Shown piece after piece: positions 33,203 to 43,481 of a stretch of 47,506 nt of DNA. Location of the stretch: contig NZ_RHOO01000019.1 of the NCBI RefSeq assembly GCF_003946555.1, forward strand, positions 1 through 47,506. Reading direction: 5' to 3'. The notes under the pieces were generated by a model, which was not told the DNA's origin, did no database searches, and saw only the letters and a program-made list of their open reading frames with translations. The stretch is from Companilactobacillus hulinensis (GTDB lineage: Bacteria > Bacillota > Bacilli > Lactobacillales > Lactobacillaceae). How positions within the stretch are numbered: the stretch's first letter is position 1; the number at the start of each line of letters is the position of its first letter. A program made the position numbers and the translations under genes.

Positions 33203-35125
33203 ATGAATAAATCACCGAAAAGAAGATATATAAGCGGATTTGACGGATTACGTACTTTAGGGGTTATAGGTGTCATAATGTATCACTTGAATCCTAACGT
33301 CTTTTCCGGTGGATATTTAGGAGTTCCAATTTTTTTCTTAATTTCAGGATATTTGATAACTGACCATTTTTTCAACACTACTGATTTTGGTGGGAAGTTT
33401 GATTTGAAGAATTTCTATTGGAAACGTTTGAAAAGATTATATCCAGGGATGCTATTCGTATTATTAGCATCTGGTGCATACATTTTCTTCTTCTTGAAGA
33501 ATTTGCTGTATCACTTGGATCAAATTGTTTTAACTAATGTTTTGAATGTCTATAATTGGTGGCAAATATTTAATGGTCAATCTTATTTTGAAAGATTTGC
33601 GAACAATGAATCACCATTTACACATTTGTGGACATTATCAATCGAAGGTCAGTTCTACATTGTCTGGCCTTTGTTATTGCTATTATTTATTAAGTTTGGT
33701 GTTAAAAAGAGCCGCATTTTTGGCTTCACACTAGTACTTTCGGTTGCATCCGCTATTTGGATGGCAATATTATTTAAGCCAGGTGTTGATCCAAGTAGAA
33801 TCTATTATGGTACTGACACACGTCTATTTTCTATTTTAATGGGATGTGGACTAGCTTTGATTTGGCCCGCTGAAAGATTAAAAGCAGGACTAGAGAAAGG
33901 TGACAAACTTAAACTTAACCTTATTGGGGCTTTGTCAATTGCATTAATGATTTTGATGATTTTCACGGTTAAGGATAATGATCCGTTCCTGTATCGTGGC
34001 GGAATGTTCATTTTCACCGTTGTTACATGTATTTTGATTGCAGTAGTGGCTCACCCGGATGCCTTCTGGAATAAAGTATTGTCCAATAAAGTCTTCCATT
34101 ACATTGGTAGTAGAAGTTACGGATTATATTTGTATCAATTTCCAGTTATGATTTTCTTTGAATCAAAGTTCAAGAATATTGCCGACCATCCGATCCTTTA
34201 TCCAGTGATAGAGGTTATATTGATCGTTCTAGTAACTGAATTTTCATTTAGATATGTGGAACAACCATTGGCACATGCAAATTGGAATTCTATCAAGAAT
34301 TTCTTTAAGAATTCACTTGGTTATCAAAAAGTTATTGCTCTGTTAGTTGCAATGATTACAATTACTGGTTGCTACAGTGTTGTTAAAGCCGTAGATGCAC
34401 CAAACCCAAATATTAACCACAGTCAATTGGCAAATAAGATTAATAAGAATGAAAAAGCTACTAAGAAAAAGAACCAAGAAGCTATTAAGAATTTGAAGAA
34501 AAACAAGAAGTCTCAAGCTAATGGCAAAGTTAGTGCAGCAGATATGGCTAGATATAAGAAACAAGCCAAAGATGCACCAATCAACCAGGATTTTGAGAAA
34601 TATGGATTGACACAAATTCAGCTTCAAAGATTAAAGGATGTTCCATTAACGGCTGTTGGTGATTCAGTTATGGCTGATGGTTCAGATAACTTCTTGAAAT
34701 TATTTGATGATAAAAAAGTTGTTGTCGATGCCGCAGTTAGTCGTCAATTAGATGCAAGTATTACAATTTTGCAAAATTATAAAGATCAAGGCGTACTTGC
34801 TCCCAATGTATTGATTGGATTGGGTACAAATGGTCCTTTCAATATGCAACAAGTTGATCAAATTATGAAATTGGTTGGATCTCAAAGACAAGTATTCTGG
34901 ATCAATGTACATGTTCCAACTCGTCCTTGGGAGAAGACAGTTAATGGTGTCTTGAGCCAAGCTAGTGACAAGTATAAGAACTTGACGGTTATTGATTGGA
35001 ATAGTTATTCAAATGGACATACTGATTGGTTCTATGATGATAATGTTCATCCAAATCCTGATGGTTCAATGTACTACACTTCATTTGTAGCAAAGGAAAT
35101 ATTAAAAGACTTAGATAAAAAGTAG
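33203..35125 (+). CDS. oatA: OatA-like membrane acyltransferase with SGNH domain
   Basis: A 640-residue protein. The acyltransferase-3 membrane domain (about 1-375, around ten helices, with the N-terminal SGFDGLRTLGVIGVIMYHL) is followed by a Lys/Asn-rich linker (about 410-450). The extracellular SGNH esterase/transferase domain (about 470-640) has the Ser of AVGDSVMADG (about 486-495) and the Asp/His pair in DDNVHPNPDG (about 612-621). OatA proteins O-acetylate MurNAc (or GlcNAc) of peptidoglycan and give lysozyme resistance. It lies 15 bases after obgE and 14 before rnz. Other cell-wall polymers are possible substrates. Confidence 0.87.
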   Translation: MNKSPKRRYISGFDGLRTLGVIGVIMYHLNPNVFSGGYLGVPIFFLISGYLITDHFFNTTDFGGKFDLKNFYWKRLKRLYPGMLFVLLASGAYIFFFLKNLLYHLDQIVLTNVLNVYNWWQIFNGQSYFERFANNESPFTHLWTLSIEGQFYIVWPLLLLLFIKFGVKKSRIFGFTLVLSVASAIWMAILFKPGVDPSRIYYGTDTRLFSILMGCGLALIWPAERLKAGLEKGDKLKLNLIGALSIALMILMIFTVKDNDPFLYRGGMFIFTVVTCILIAVVAHPDAFWNKVLSNKVFHYIGSRSYGLYLYQFPVMIFFESKFKNIADHPILYPVIEVILIVLVTEFSFRYVEQPLAHANWNSIKNFFKNSLGYQKVIALLVAMITITGCYSVVKAVDAPNPNINHSQLANKINKNEKATKKKNQEAIKNLKKNKKSQANGKVSAADMARYKKQAKDAPINQDFEKYGLTQIQLQRLKDVPLTAVGDSVMADGSDNFLKLFDDKKVVVDAAVSRQLDASITILQNYKDQGVLAPNVLIGLGTNGPFNMQQVDQIMKLVGSQRQVFWINVHVPTRPWEKTVNGVLSQASDKYKNLTVIDWNSYSNGHTDWFYDDNVHPNPDGSMYYTSFVAKEILKDLDKK

Positions 35126-35139
35126 AATAGGATTTATAT

Positions 35140-36069
35140 ATGGAATTAGAATTTTTAGGAACAGGTGCCGGTGTTCCATCAAAGGGTCGTAACGTTTCTA
35201 GTACAGCGTTGAAGATGCTGGATGAAAGAAACGAAGTTTGGCTTTTTGATGTGGGCGAGGCCACACAGCATCAAATTTTGAGAACAACGATTCGACCAAG
35301 GAAGATCACAAAGATATTTATCACTCATTTACATGGTGATCATATTTTTGGGTTGCCTGGATTACTTGCTAGTCGTGCCAATCAAGGGGGATTATCACCT
35401 CTTGAAATATACGGACCAGTCGGTATTAAGGAGTTTGTTGAAACTTCTCTTAGAGTTACTGGAAGCAAACTTAATTATCGAATCAAATATATCGAGTTAA
35501 AAGATGGCGGAGAAATATTCAATGACAAGACTTTCCGTGTAGTTGCTGGAAAATTAAAGCATAGAATTACTTGTTTCGGTTATCGTGTAACTGAGAAGCC
35601 TCGTACTGGGGAACTTTTAGTTGATGAGTTGAAAAAATACAACATTCCAAATGGCCCTATTTTTGGCCAATTAAAATCTGGTAAGACGGTAACTTTGGAC
35701 GATGGGACGGTATTGAATGGCAAGGACTTTATTGGTCCTGATAAACCAAGCAAGGTCGTTACGATAATTTCAGATACACGTTATACACCTGAAATTGACA
35801 AACTATCGCAAGATGCTGATGTTATTGTTCATGAGTCTACCTTTTCTAATGATGAGAGACAACTTGCTTATAATTACTATCATTCAACGGCCACTAGAGC
35901 CGCTGAAGTTGCAAAGAAATGTAACGCTAAGGGCCTGCTGTTGACACATATTTCTGCTCGTTATACTGGTAAGGGATCATTGATCTTACAAAAAGAAGCT
36001 CAAAAAGTTTTTAAAAATACGAAAGTAGTCAACGATTTCGATATTTATGATGTACCATTTAAAATATAG
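35140..36069 (+). CDS. rnz: Ribonuclease Z
   Basis: A 309-residue metallo-beta-lactamase-fold endonuclease that trims the 3' end of tRNA precursors. It has [13 protein letters not shown], the zinc motif [13 protein letters not shown] (about 62-74), GYRV and flexible-arm-like sequence (about 145-190), ISDTRYTP and HESTF (about 229-233), and a late LLTHISARY His. Normal length for the bacterial short form. Its neighbours obgE and oatA before, SDR after, are all on the same strand with short gaps. Confidence 0.95.
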   Translation: MELEFLGTGAGVPSKGRNVSSTALKMLDERNEVWLFDVGEATQHQILRTTIRPRKITKIFITHLHGDHIFGLPGLLASRANQGGLSPLEIYGPVGIKEFVETSLRVTGSKLNYRIKYIELKDGGEIFNDKTFRVVAGKLKHRITCFGYRVTEKPRTGELLVDELKKYNIPNGPIFGQLKSGKTVTLDDGTVLNGKDFIGPDKPSKVVTIISDTRYTPEIDKLSQDADVIVHESTFSNDERQLAYNYYHSTATRAAEVAKKCNAKGLLLTHISARYTGKGSLILQKEAQKVFKNTKVVNDFDIYDVPFKI

Positions 36070-36102
36070 AGTCGGAAATATTTTTGAAGAGAGGGCAAAT
36101 TA

Positions 36103-36900
36103 ATGAGTAATTTATTGAATCCAACAGTTATGGTCACTGGTGCATCATCTGGAATTGGTAAGGATGTTGCAATCAATGCCGCAAAATTAGGTGCAAACTT
36201 GATTTTGGTGGCTCGTAGTGAAGATAAGCTCATCAAGGTTAAGAATGAATGTATTCGTGTCGGTGCTGAATCATCACATCACGAATATATCTTGATTGAT
36301 ATGAGTGATCCTGATCAAATCAGCAAGGGTGTTGACCAAGCATTTGAAATTTCCCCAGATATTGATATATTAGTTAATGCAGCTGGATTTGGTGATTTTT
36401 CAAATTATTTGGAAACTGATTTCGATACAGTTGAAAAAATGTTCCGTGTCAATGTCTTAGGATTGATGTTAATGACAAGATTAGTTGCGAGTGAAATGAT
36501 TGTTAACGGTCACGGACATATTCTTAATGTTGGCTCTATGGCTGGCAAGATGCCTACACCAAAATCTGCTGCATATTCTGCAACAAAAGCAGCAGTTATC
36601 GCATTTTCTGACGCATTGAGGTTGGAACTTAAACCATTTGCTGTTAAAGTTACAACTATCAATCCTGGACCAGTGGCAACCAACTTTTTCAATATTGCTG
36701 ATCATAAGGGCGGTTATTTGGATTCAGTCAGGGCATTTGTTCTTGATCCAGATAAATTAGCTTGGGAAATTGTTAATTCCTTCAATACGAATAAGCGCGA
36801 GATCAATCGACCACGTCTTATGGAATTGGGAGCAGTTCTTTACAAGCTTGCACCAAGTCTTGGGGATTATTTTGCAGCGACTCTTGGAAATCGAAAGTAG
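36103..36900 (+). CDS. Short-chain dehydrogenase/reductase
   Basis: A 265-residue classical SDR. The NAD(P)-binding motif TGASSGIG is at 12-19, NAAGFG near 89-94, the active-site Ser in GSMAGKM (about 146) and the catalytic YSATK (about 158-162). The family includes DltE/YqjQ-type oxidoreductases of broad substrate range. It follows rnz by 33 bases with AGAGGG before the ATG, and precedes the LapA-domain gene by 3 bases, so all are probably one transcript. Substrate unknown. Confidence 0.88.
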   Translation: MSNLLNPTVMVTGASSGIGKDVAINAAKLGANLILVARSEDKLIKVKNECIRVGAESSHHEYILIDMSDPDQISKGVDQAFEISPDIDILVNAAGFGDFSNYLETDFDTVEKMFRVNVLGLMLMTRLVASEMIVNGHGHILNVGSMAGKMPTPKSAAYSATKAAVIAFSDALRLELKPFAVKVTTINPGPVATNFFNIADHKGGYLDSVRAFVLDPDKLAWEIVNSFNTNKREINRPRLMELGAVLYKLAPSLGDYFAATLGNRK

Positions 36901-36912
36901 GGGATGACTTTT

Positions 36913-37233
36913 ATGAGTAGTAAACAAGCAAAATTTGTAATTGGATTAGTAATCACATTGATTGTTGTTATTTTTGCGGTTTTAAATGTTAATCCAGTTA
37001 CAGTTAGCTTTGGATTCACGCACGTTCAATTGCCATTGATCGTTCTAATAATTGTTTCATTATTATTGGGAGCAGTTATTACGATGCTTTTGGCTGGTTC
37101 GGGTAAGAGTAAGAAGGATAATGACAAATTATCTAGAAGTGCTAAGAAACAAATTTCTAATGTAAAAGTATCAAATGATAGTCAAATTGCTGATGCTTTA
37201 AAGGAAAATCAGACGAAAAAACAAACAAAATAG
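36913..37233 (+). CDS. LapA-domain (DUF1049) membrane protein
   Basis: A 106-residue protein with two membrane helices (about 6-26 and 40-62) linked by the short VNPVTVSFGF segment typical of LapA/DUF1049 proteins. A Lys/Ser-rich cytosolic tail follows. ATG 36913 is preferred to 36904 because AGGGG lies 9 bases upstream of it and would overlap the earlier ATG. In Gram-negatives LapA helps control lipopolysaccharide synthesis; Gram-positive members have no known function. It is the last gene of the obgE-rnz-SDR run. Confidence 0.8.
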   Translation: MSSKQAKFVIGLVITLIVVIFAVLNVNPVTVSFGFTHVQLPLIVLIIVSLLLGAVITMLLAGSGKSKKDNDKLSRSAKKQISNVKVSNDSQIADALKENQTKKQTK

Positions 37234-37242
37234 TAATTTTGC

Positions 37243-37271
37243 TTGCTCAAACGTTTTTATGATAGTATTAT
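37243..37271 (+). promoter_or_regulatory. rpmF promoter
   Basis: TTGCTC (37243-37248), 17-base spacer, TATTAT (37266-37271), about 50 bases before the rpmF ATG. Confidence 0.7.
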
Positions 37272-37320
37272 ATTAAACGTTAGATTTGATTAAGTAATAT
37301 AAATAAAGGAGTTTTTAAAT

Positions 37321-37503
37321 ATGGCTGTTCCAAAGAGAAAAACATCAAAACAAAGAAAACGTCAAAGACGTGGACACATTAAATTAGATACACCAAACAT
37401 GCAATTCGACGTTGCTACTGGTGAATATCGTATCAGTCACCATGTATCACCATCAGGTATGTACAAGGGTGAAAAAGTTATCGACGAAAAGAAAGAAGCT
37501 TAA
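37321..37503 (+). CDS. rpmF: 50S ribosomal protein L32 (cysteine-free form)
   Basis: A 60-residue ribosomal protein of the large subunit, recognised by the N-terminal [19 protein letters not shown] and the later [13 protein letters not shown] part. The CxxC pairs that bind zinc in many L32 proteins are absent ([13 protein letters not shown] replaces the usual Cys positions), so this is a zinc-independent form. AAAGGAG lies 10 bases before the ATG. It has its own promoter and terminator. A second zinc-binding copy elsewhere in the genome is possible but cannot be seen here. Confidence 0.95.
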   Translation: MAVPKRKTSKQRKRQRRGHIKLDTPNMQFDVATGEYRISHHVSPSGMYKGEKVIDEKKEA

Positions 37504-37505
37504 TT

Positions 37506-37538
37506 AAAAGCCAAGTAAATTATGCTTGGCTTTTTTTT
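37506..37538 (+). terminator. rpmF terminator
   Basis: Stem AAAAGCCAAG/CTTGGCTTTT, 9-base loop and a run of eight T. Confidence 0.85.
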
Positions 37539-37554
37539 AATAAACGGGGAAACC

Positions 37555-38289
37555 ATGATGATGAAGAAAAAGTTAAAATATTTATTTTTAATGTTAGTTC
37601 CTGTATTCTTCATACTATTGACCGGATGTTCCAAGTTAAGTCTTTCAACGACTAAAAGCGAATATTCCGCAAATGGTCTAGTTGCTGTTGTTAAAGGTAA
37701 AGCAACTGATTATGACAAACTTACTTATACAGTGGGTGGAGTAACTAAGAAGGTTACTGTTAGTGATGACCACTTTGCTATTTCAGTTCCTGTTGCAACA
37801 AAGTCGCAAAATGTCAAAATCAAAGCAGTAAAGGGTGACGATACTAAGACTTCAATTGTCAAAGTTAAGAAGTCCAATGCATTGATCGATTACACGACTT
37901 TTGCTCAACAGTATAATTTTATGAACTTGAAAATGGGTAATCAGACAGACCAACTACCTTTAATTGCCAAAAATGGTATTTTAAAATATACAACTTCTAA
38001 TGGAACTAAGTTAAGAATCAATGTTCAAGATGGACAACTGATGGGTATTGCTTTGAATATTACTTATAAGACTATGAAGTCTAAAAGGGGTATGAGAGCC
38101 TTTGGTACTGATCTAGTGCTGATTTCACAGTTTGTAGGTGCAGATGGCAAGCAAGTCGTTAAAGACCTTGGTAAGGAAGTTAAAGACGCTCAGGGTGGTA
38201 CAACTACTATGAAGCAAATAACTTCTAAAGGTGTTCATTACAATGTTAATTTAGCAACTAGTGATTTCTATATGTATATCACCAAATAA
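37555..38289 (+). CDS. Putative lipoprotein, beta-rich
   Basis: A 244-residue lipoprotein. ATG 37555 has GGGGA 4-8 bases upstream; further upstream in-frame codons lie in the rpmF terminator and are not used. Signal peptide MMMKKKLKYLFLMLVPVFF with lipobox LLTGC, Cys at about 25, so lipid-anchored on the outer face of the membrane. The mature part starts with a small Ig-like/DUF-type module (GLVAVVKGKATDYDKLTYTV) and continues with an unassigned domain. No enzyme motif. Function unknown. Confidence 0.8.
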   Translation: MMMKKKLKYLFLMLVPVFFILLTGCSKLSLSTTKSEYSANGLVAVVKGKATDYDKLTYTVGGVTKKVTVSDDHFAISVPVATKSQNVKIKAVKGDDTKTSIVKVKKSNALIDYTTFAQQYNFMNLKMGNQTDQLPLIAKNGILKYTTSNGTKLRINVQDGQLMGIALNITYKTMKSKRGMRAFGTDLVLISQFVGADGKQVVKDLGKEVKDAQGGTTTMKQITSKGVHYNVNLATSDFYMYITK

Positions 38290-38339
38290 AAATGAGACTA
38301 TTCATCGATTTTAATCATCGATGATGTAGTCTCATTTTT
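38286..38339. terminator. Bidirectional terminator between lipoprotein and VOC genes
   Basis: A long stem AAAAATGAGACTA plus CATCGAT with their complements; T-runs on both sides. Confidence 0.88.
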
Positions 38340-38718
38340 GTTTGTAGTTAGATAATTCTATTAGGTTCATATCAGGGTCACGTATATAAACTGATTCAAT
38401 TTTACCTTCAGCACCATTTTTTTCAATGGGACCTTGTTCAATCTCAATTGAATATTTATTTAGCTGTTTGATGATATCAGGAATACTATCCTCAACGATC
38501 AAACATAGATCAGCTGATCCAGGTGTAGGTGTGTTAGCTTTAGGTTCAAATTCGTGACCAAGCTGATGAAGATTGATTTTTTGATTGCCAAAACGCAATG
38601 CCTTTCGATTTTCACCAAATGTTATAACCGTCATACCAAGTATTTCCGAATAAAAGTCACAACTTACAAAGATATCGTGTACAGTTAATACTAAATGATC
38701 AATATTTTTTATTTTCAA
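38332..38718 (-). CDS. VOC-superfamily (glyoxalase/bleomycin resistance) protein
   Basis: A 128-residue protein with two beta-alpha-beta-beta-beta modules of the vicinal oxygen chelate fold. It has IDHLVLTVHDI at the N-terminus (metal His), a central LHQLGHEFEP, and VYIRDPDMNLIELSNY with a C-terminal Glu ligand. The TTG at 38718 is chosen as start: GGAGG lies 8 bases upstream and inside any longer version. The DPDMNLIELSNY ending is common in the YaeR/virulence-associated glyoxalase-like group. It probably binds a metal; the reaction is unknown. Shares terminators with neighbours on both sides. Confidence 0.82.
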   Translation of the reverse strand: MKIKNIDHLVLTVHDIFVSCDFYSEILGMTVITFGENRKALRFGNQKINLHQLGHEFEPKANTPTPGSADLCLIVEDSIPDIIKQLNKYSIEIEQGPIEKNGAEGKIESVYIRDPDMNLIELSNYKQK

Positions 38719-38749
38719 TTTTAATTCCTCCAATATAAAGAGCACAAAA

Positions 38750-38772
38750 AAAGCGCTTAATATCTAAGCGCG
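38750..38772 (-). terminator. Terminator after the YjzD-like gene
   Basis: Stem GCGCTTA/TAAGCGC with loop ATATC; on the minus strand it is followed by seven T. It contains the stop codon of the gene. Confidence 0.8.
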
Positions 38773-38946
38773 ATTCTTCTTATCACTATCTAGCAGCAAT
38801 GGAATTATGCTGAAGATAATTGCAAATACTACTGTTACAATCATTGTTTGTGATGGACTAAATGTTTGTTGGTTCAAAGCACCACCGATAAATCCGGCAA
38901 CTTGACCTAAACAAACGGCCCAAAAAATTACAGCAACATATCTCAT
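38764..38946 (-). CDS. YjzD-like (DUF2929) small membrane protein
   Basis: A 60-residue protein with two membrane helices. The family-like start MRYVAVIFWAVCLGQVAGFIG suggests the second ATG (38946); the frame extends three codons further to 38955 and neither has a strong ribosome binding site. Small proteins of this kind are widespread in Firmicutes. Function unknown. It is transcribed divergently from dnaE. Confidence 0.75.
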   Translation of the reverse strand: MRYVAVIFWAVCLGQVAGFIGGALNQQTFSPSQTMIVTVVFAIIFSIIPLLLDSDKKNRA

Positions 38947-39017
38947 TTCTTCCATCTCACTTTCTTCAGTAGTTTAGCACAAAAATAGACTTTGCCCAAT
39001 AAAGTTCCGTCTGATTT

Positions 39018-39026
39018 TGATATAAT
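39018..39026 (+). promoter_or_regulatory. dnaE extended -10
   Basis: TGATATAAT (TATAAT at 39021-39026) 23 bases before the ATG at 39049. No strong -35. Confidence 0.6.
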
Positions 39027-39048
39027 TTTAACCAAAGGGGGCGACAAA

Positions 39049-42000
39049 ATGCAAACACAATTACAAGTTATGAGCAGTTTTAGTTTGTTGCACAGTCCCA
39101 TAAAACTTCCTGAGTTGGTTGATGAGGCTAGTAAGCGTGGCTATTCTTCAATCGCTTTAACAGATATAGACAATTTATATGGTTCGATCGATTTTTATAA
39201 ATATGCCAAAAAATCCGGAATTAAACCAATCATTGGGATGGTTGCTTCGATTGCGGGCATTCAAGATAGTGCCAGTTCGTATTCACTGATATTGTTGGCA
39301 AAGAATGATCAGGGGTATCATAATCTGATCAAAATATCTTCAGCAATCATGTCGTCAAAGGATCCGATTGAATTTGAATCTATAAAAAACTTTATGACAA
39401 ATATTTTTGTTATAACTCCAGCAACTGAATCAGAAGTATTTGTTTCAGAAAATACGCAAGATTATTTCGAACAAATTAAAGAAGTTACTGATCCAGATTC
39501 TATATTCTTAGGCGTGGGATTGTATTCCGGACAGATTGACAATGTTAGACGTGTCAAAGAGATTTCAAATAGTAATGACATTCCCATGGCAGCATTGGGG
39601 GATGTTCAATATATTAATGAAGATGATCATCTGCCATTTCAAGTTTTGAATTACTTGCGGACTGGTCAGAAATTTGAAAGTATCAATCAAGTAGTTGAGA
39701 ATGGTGATCATTATTTGCGTGATGCTGATGTGTTCGCTAGTGACTTTGCTAGAGTAGATATGCAGGATGCAGTCGAGATGTCTAATAAGATTGCTGATCA
39801 ATGCAATGTTGAAATTGAATTCAAAGATACTGAGCTTCCTAAATTTGAAACTCCTGATGGATTGAGTTCTGTGGACTTTTTACGAGATCTTACAACTCGT
39901 GGATTGAATAAGAGATTGAATGGTGATGTATCACAGGATTACGTTAAGCGATTGAAATATGAACTTGGCGTTATCGACAAAATGGGATTCTCTGATTATT
40001 TCTTAATCGTTTGGGATGTTATTAAACATGCACATGAAGTTGGGATCAAGACTGGTCCTGGTCGTGGGTCAGCTGCTGGTTCACTTGTTTCATATACCCT
40101 TGGGATCACTCAAGTAGACCCAATTAAGTATGATTTGCTGTTTGAGCGCTTTTTGAACCCTCAACGTGTCAATATGCCCGATATCGATTTGGATCTCCCA
40201 GATGACCGAAGAGACGAAATGGTGATGTACATGCATGACAAGTATGGCTCAGATCATATGGCACAGATCATTACCTTTGGTACGCTTGCGACAAAGATGG
40301 CTCTACGTGATATTTCTAGAACTTTTAGTCAAACATCATTTCAACTGACACAATGGTCGAATGCCATTCCTCGTAAGTTCAACATTACTTTGGAAGAGGC
40401 AGTCAAAGAATCTAACACACTAAAAGAACTGATTGAGAGTTCTCAAGAAAATCGTTTGATTTTTAAGGTTGCAAGGAGAATTGAAGGTATTCCTAGACAT
40501 TACTCAACTCACGCAGCTGGGATTGTTTTGAGTGGTCAGCCGATGACTGATATTGTTGCCGTTCAACTTGAGGATGATGGAATCAACTTGACTCAGCAAA
40601 CTAAGAATAATGTTGAGAGCGTCGGATTACTTAAGATGGATTTCTTGGGACTTAGAAATTTGACTATCTTGGATCAAGCCATTAAGTTGATTTCTCAAAA
40701 GTACCAACGAGAGTTCCTACCTGAGAAGATTCCTTTGAATGATCAAAAGACCTTGGAGTTATTTCAAAGAGGCGATACTGATGGTATTTTCCAATTTGAG
40801 TCTGATGGTATTAGAAGCGTGTTGAGACGGCTGAAGCCTACTGGATTTAACGATGTTGTTGCGACGAATGCTCTTTATCGTCCAGGTCCGATGCAAAATA
40901 TTTCTACTTTCATTGCTAGAAAGCATGGCGAAGAGCCAGTAACTTATCCCGATGCATCTCTGGAGAAGATTTTGAAGCCAACTTATGGTGTTTTGGTCTA
41001 TCAGGAGCAAGTTATGCAGGCTTCGTCAGAAATGGCCGGATTCTCATTGGCTGACGCTGATATTTTGCGTCGTGCAATTAGCAAGAAGAATGAGGCTTTG
41101 ATGGATGCCAATCATAAGAAGTTTGTTGAAGGTGCTGTTAAACAGGGTCACAATCGTGATTCAGCTGAAAAAGTATATGAATATATAGAAACTTTCGGTA
41201 ATTATGGTTTTAATAAGTCTCATTCTGTAGCGTATTCAATGATTGCCTTTTGGCTGGCGTATATCAAAGTACATTTTCCACAAATATTCTTTACTTGTTT
41301 GATGAATGCAAATTTGAATAGTGAAAATAAAATCTCTTTATATGTACAAGCTGCCAAAGATCAGCGTATTGCGATTAAAAATGTTGATATTAATAAAAGT
41401 AATGCTTCCTTTGAAGTTGATGGCGAGGGCATTCGATTTGGATTTTTGAGTGTCAAAGGGATGCGACGTGATCTTGTTGCCGAGATTATTGACGAACGTA
41501 AGAAGAATGGTGAATTTACTAGTGCTTTGAATTTTTTGCAAAGAATTGATATTCGCTTCGTCAAAGATGATTACATCAATCCATTGATTTTGTCGGGAGC
41601 TTTTGATTCTTTCAATAAAAATAGGCATGAACTGGTATTAGATTTTAAGGATCTAATTGAAAGTATGCAGCTGGCAGGAAGTAATTTGTCATTATTTGAT
41701 GTATTAGATCCAAAAAAACACGTAGTAGATGATTATTCACTAACAGAAAAATTGAATCAGGAAAAAGAATTCTTGGGAATTTATGTTTCAGGACATCCAG
41801 TTGAGAAGTATCGGGAAAGATTATTGAATACGAACACCGTAAAAATATCTAACCTGAAAAACTATAAAAAACAAAATGTCGCTATACTTGGCTTAATCAA
41901 AAGACCGCGTGTTATTAGAACAAAGAAGGGTCAAAGAATGTGTTTTGCGACAGCTGAGGATGAAACTGGTTCGATTTCAGTGACGATTTTCCCAAAGCTA

Positions 42001-42375
42001 TTCCAAAAATTAGAAAATTCTGAACTTGAAGGAAAAATCTTCTTGATAGTTGGTCATGCTGACAACGGAATGAGAGGCGATTTGGAATTTATTGCTGACA
42101 AATTCAATGATCCAAAACAGTATACGGTTAAGCTGCCCAAGCAAAAATTGTATTTGAGGTTAAAGACTTCGTTTGACACTGAAGACAATTTGTCCGTTTT
42201 ATATCGATTGATCGAAAGTTCGCCTGGTAAGATACCAGTGATACTTTATCGAGAAAAAACTAAGCAAGCAGTTATTTTGAAGTCAAATCGATGGATCGAC
42301 TTTTCTGACAAAATTAAGCACGATTTGGAAGATTTATTAGGTGAGAAGAACGTTTTTATTAAAAATAGTGACTAA
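39049..42375 (+). CDS. dnaE: DNA polymerase III subunit alpha, DnaE type
   Basis: A 1108-residue C-family polymerase. ATG 39049 has AAAGGGGGCG upstream; the frame is open to 38992 without a start signal. Domains: PHP (about 1-230), palm with catalytic Asp in NMPDIDLDLPDDRR (about 376-388), fingers, beta-clamp-binding/HhH part, and an OB-fold (about 945-1030, VAILGLIKRPRVIRTKKG). The PHP domain has lost its metal ligands: MSSFSLLH instead of an H-containing start, and LTDIDNLYG instead of TDHGN. It therefore has no exonuclease. In Firmicutes DnaE extends RNA primers before PolC takes over. Monocistronic, upstream of pfkA-pyk. Confidence 0.95.
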   Translation: MQTQLQVMSSFSLLHSPIKLPELVDEASKRGYSSIALTDIDNLYGSIDFYKYAKKSGIKPIIGMVASIAGIQDSASSYSLILLAKNDQGYHNLIKISSAIMSSKDPIEFESIKNFMTNIFVITPATESEVFVSENTQDYFEQIKEVTDPDSIFLGVGLYSGQIDNVRRVKEISNSNDIPMAALGDVQYINEDDHLPFQVLNYLRTGQKFESINQVVENGDHYLRDADVFASDFARVDMQDAVEMSNKIADQCNVEIEFKDTELPKFETPDGLSSVDFLRDLTTRGLNKRLNGDVSQDYVKRLKYELGVIDKMGFSDYFLIVWDVIKHAHEVGIKTGPGRGSAAGSLVSYTLGITQVDPIKYDLLFERFLNPQRVNMPDIDLDLPDDRRDEMVMYMHDKYGSDHMAQIITFGTLATKMALRDISRTFSQTSFQLTQWSNAIPRKFNITLEEAVKESNTLKELIESSQENRLIFKVARRIEGIPRHYSTHAAGIVLSGQPMTDIVAVQLEDDGINLTQQTKNNVESVGLLKMDFLGLRNLTILDQAIKLISQKYQREFLPEKIPLNDQKTLELFQRGDTDGIFQFESDGIRSVLRRLKPTGFNDVVATNALYRPGPMQNISTFIARKHGEEPVTYPDASLEKILKPTYGVLVYQEQVMQASSEMAGFSLADADILRRAISKKNEALMDANHKKFVEGAVKQGHNRDSAEKVYEYIETFGNYGFNKSHSVAYSMIAFWLAYIKVHFPQIFFTCLMNANLNSENKISLYVQAAKDQRIAIKNVDINKSNASFEVDGEGIRFGFLSVKGMRRDLVAEIIDERKKNGEFTSALNFLQRIDIRFVKDDYINPLILSGAFDSFNKNRHELVLDFKDLIESMQLAGSNLSLFDVLDPKKHVVDDYSLTEKLNQEKEFLGIYVSGHPVEKYRERLLNTNTVKISNLKNYKKQNVAILGLIKRPRVIRTKKGQRMCFATAEDETGSISVTIFPKLFQKLENSELEGKIFLIVGHADNGMRGDLEFIADKFNDPKQYTVKLPKQKLYLRLKTSFDTEDNLSVLYRLIESSPGKIPVILYREKTKQAVILKSNRWIDFSDKIKHDLEDLLGEKNVFIKNSD

Positions 42376-42382
42376 TTTCACC

Positions 42383-42396
42383 ATAAAACGTTTTCA
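42383..42396. promoter_or_regulatory. Possible cre site upstream of pfkA
   Basis: ATAAAACGTTTTCA matches the CcpA consensus TGNAANCGNWNNCA at all but its first two positions. It is about 80 bases before pfkA, where CcpA is known to act on glycolytic operons of lactic acid bacteria. Confidence 0.4.
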
Positions 42397-42436
42397 GCCC
42401 TACAAAGTATTCTATAAAAATGTTATATTTTATTAG

Positions 42437-43435
<999 letters not shown>

Positions 43436-43481
43436 TTTGTTACAATAAAGACGAACACATAAAGAAAAGGGAGATTTTTCG

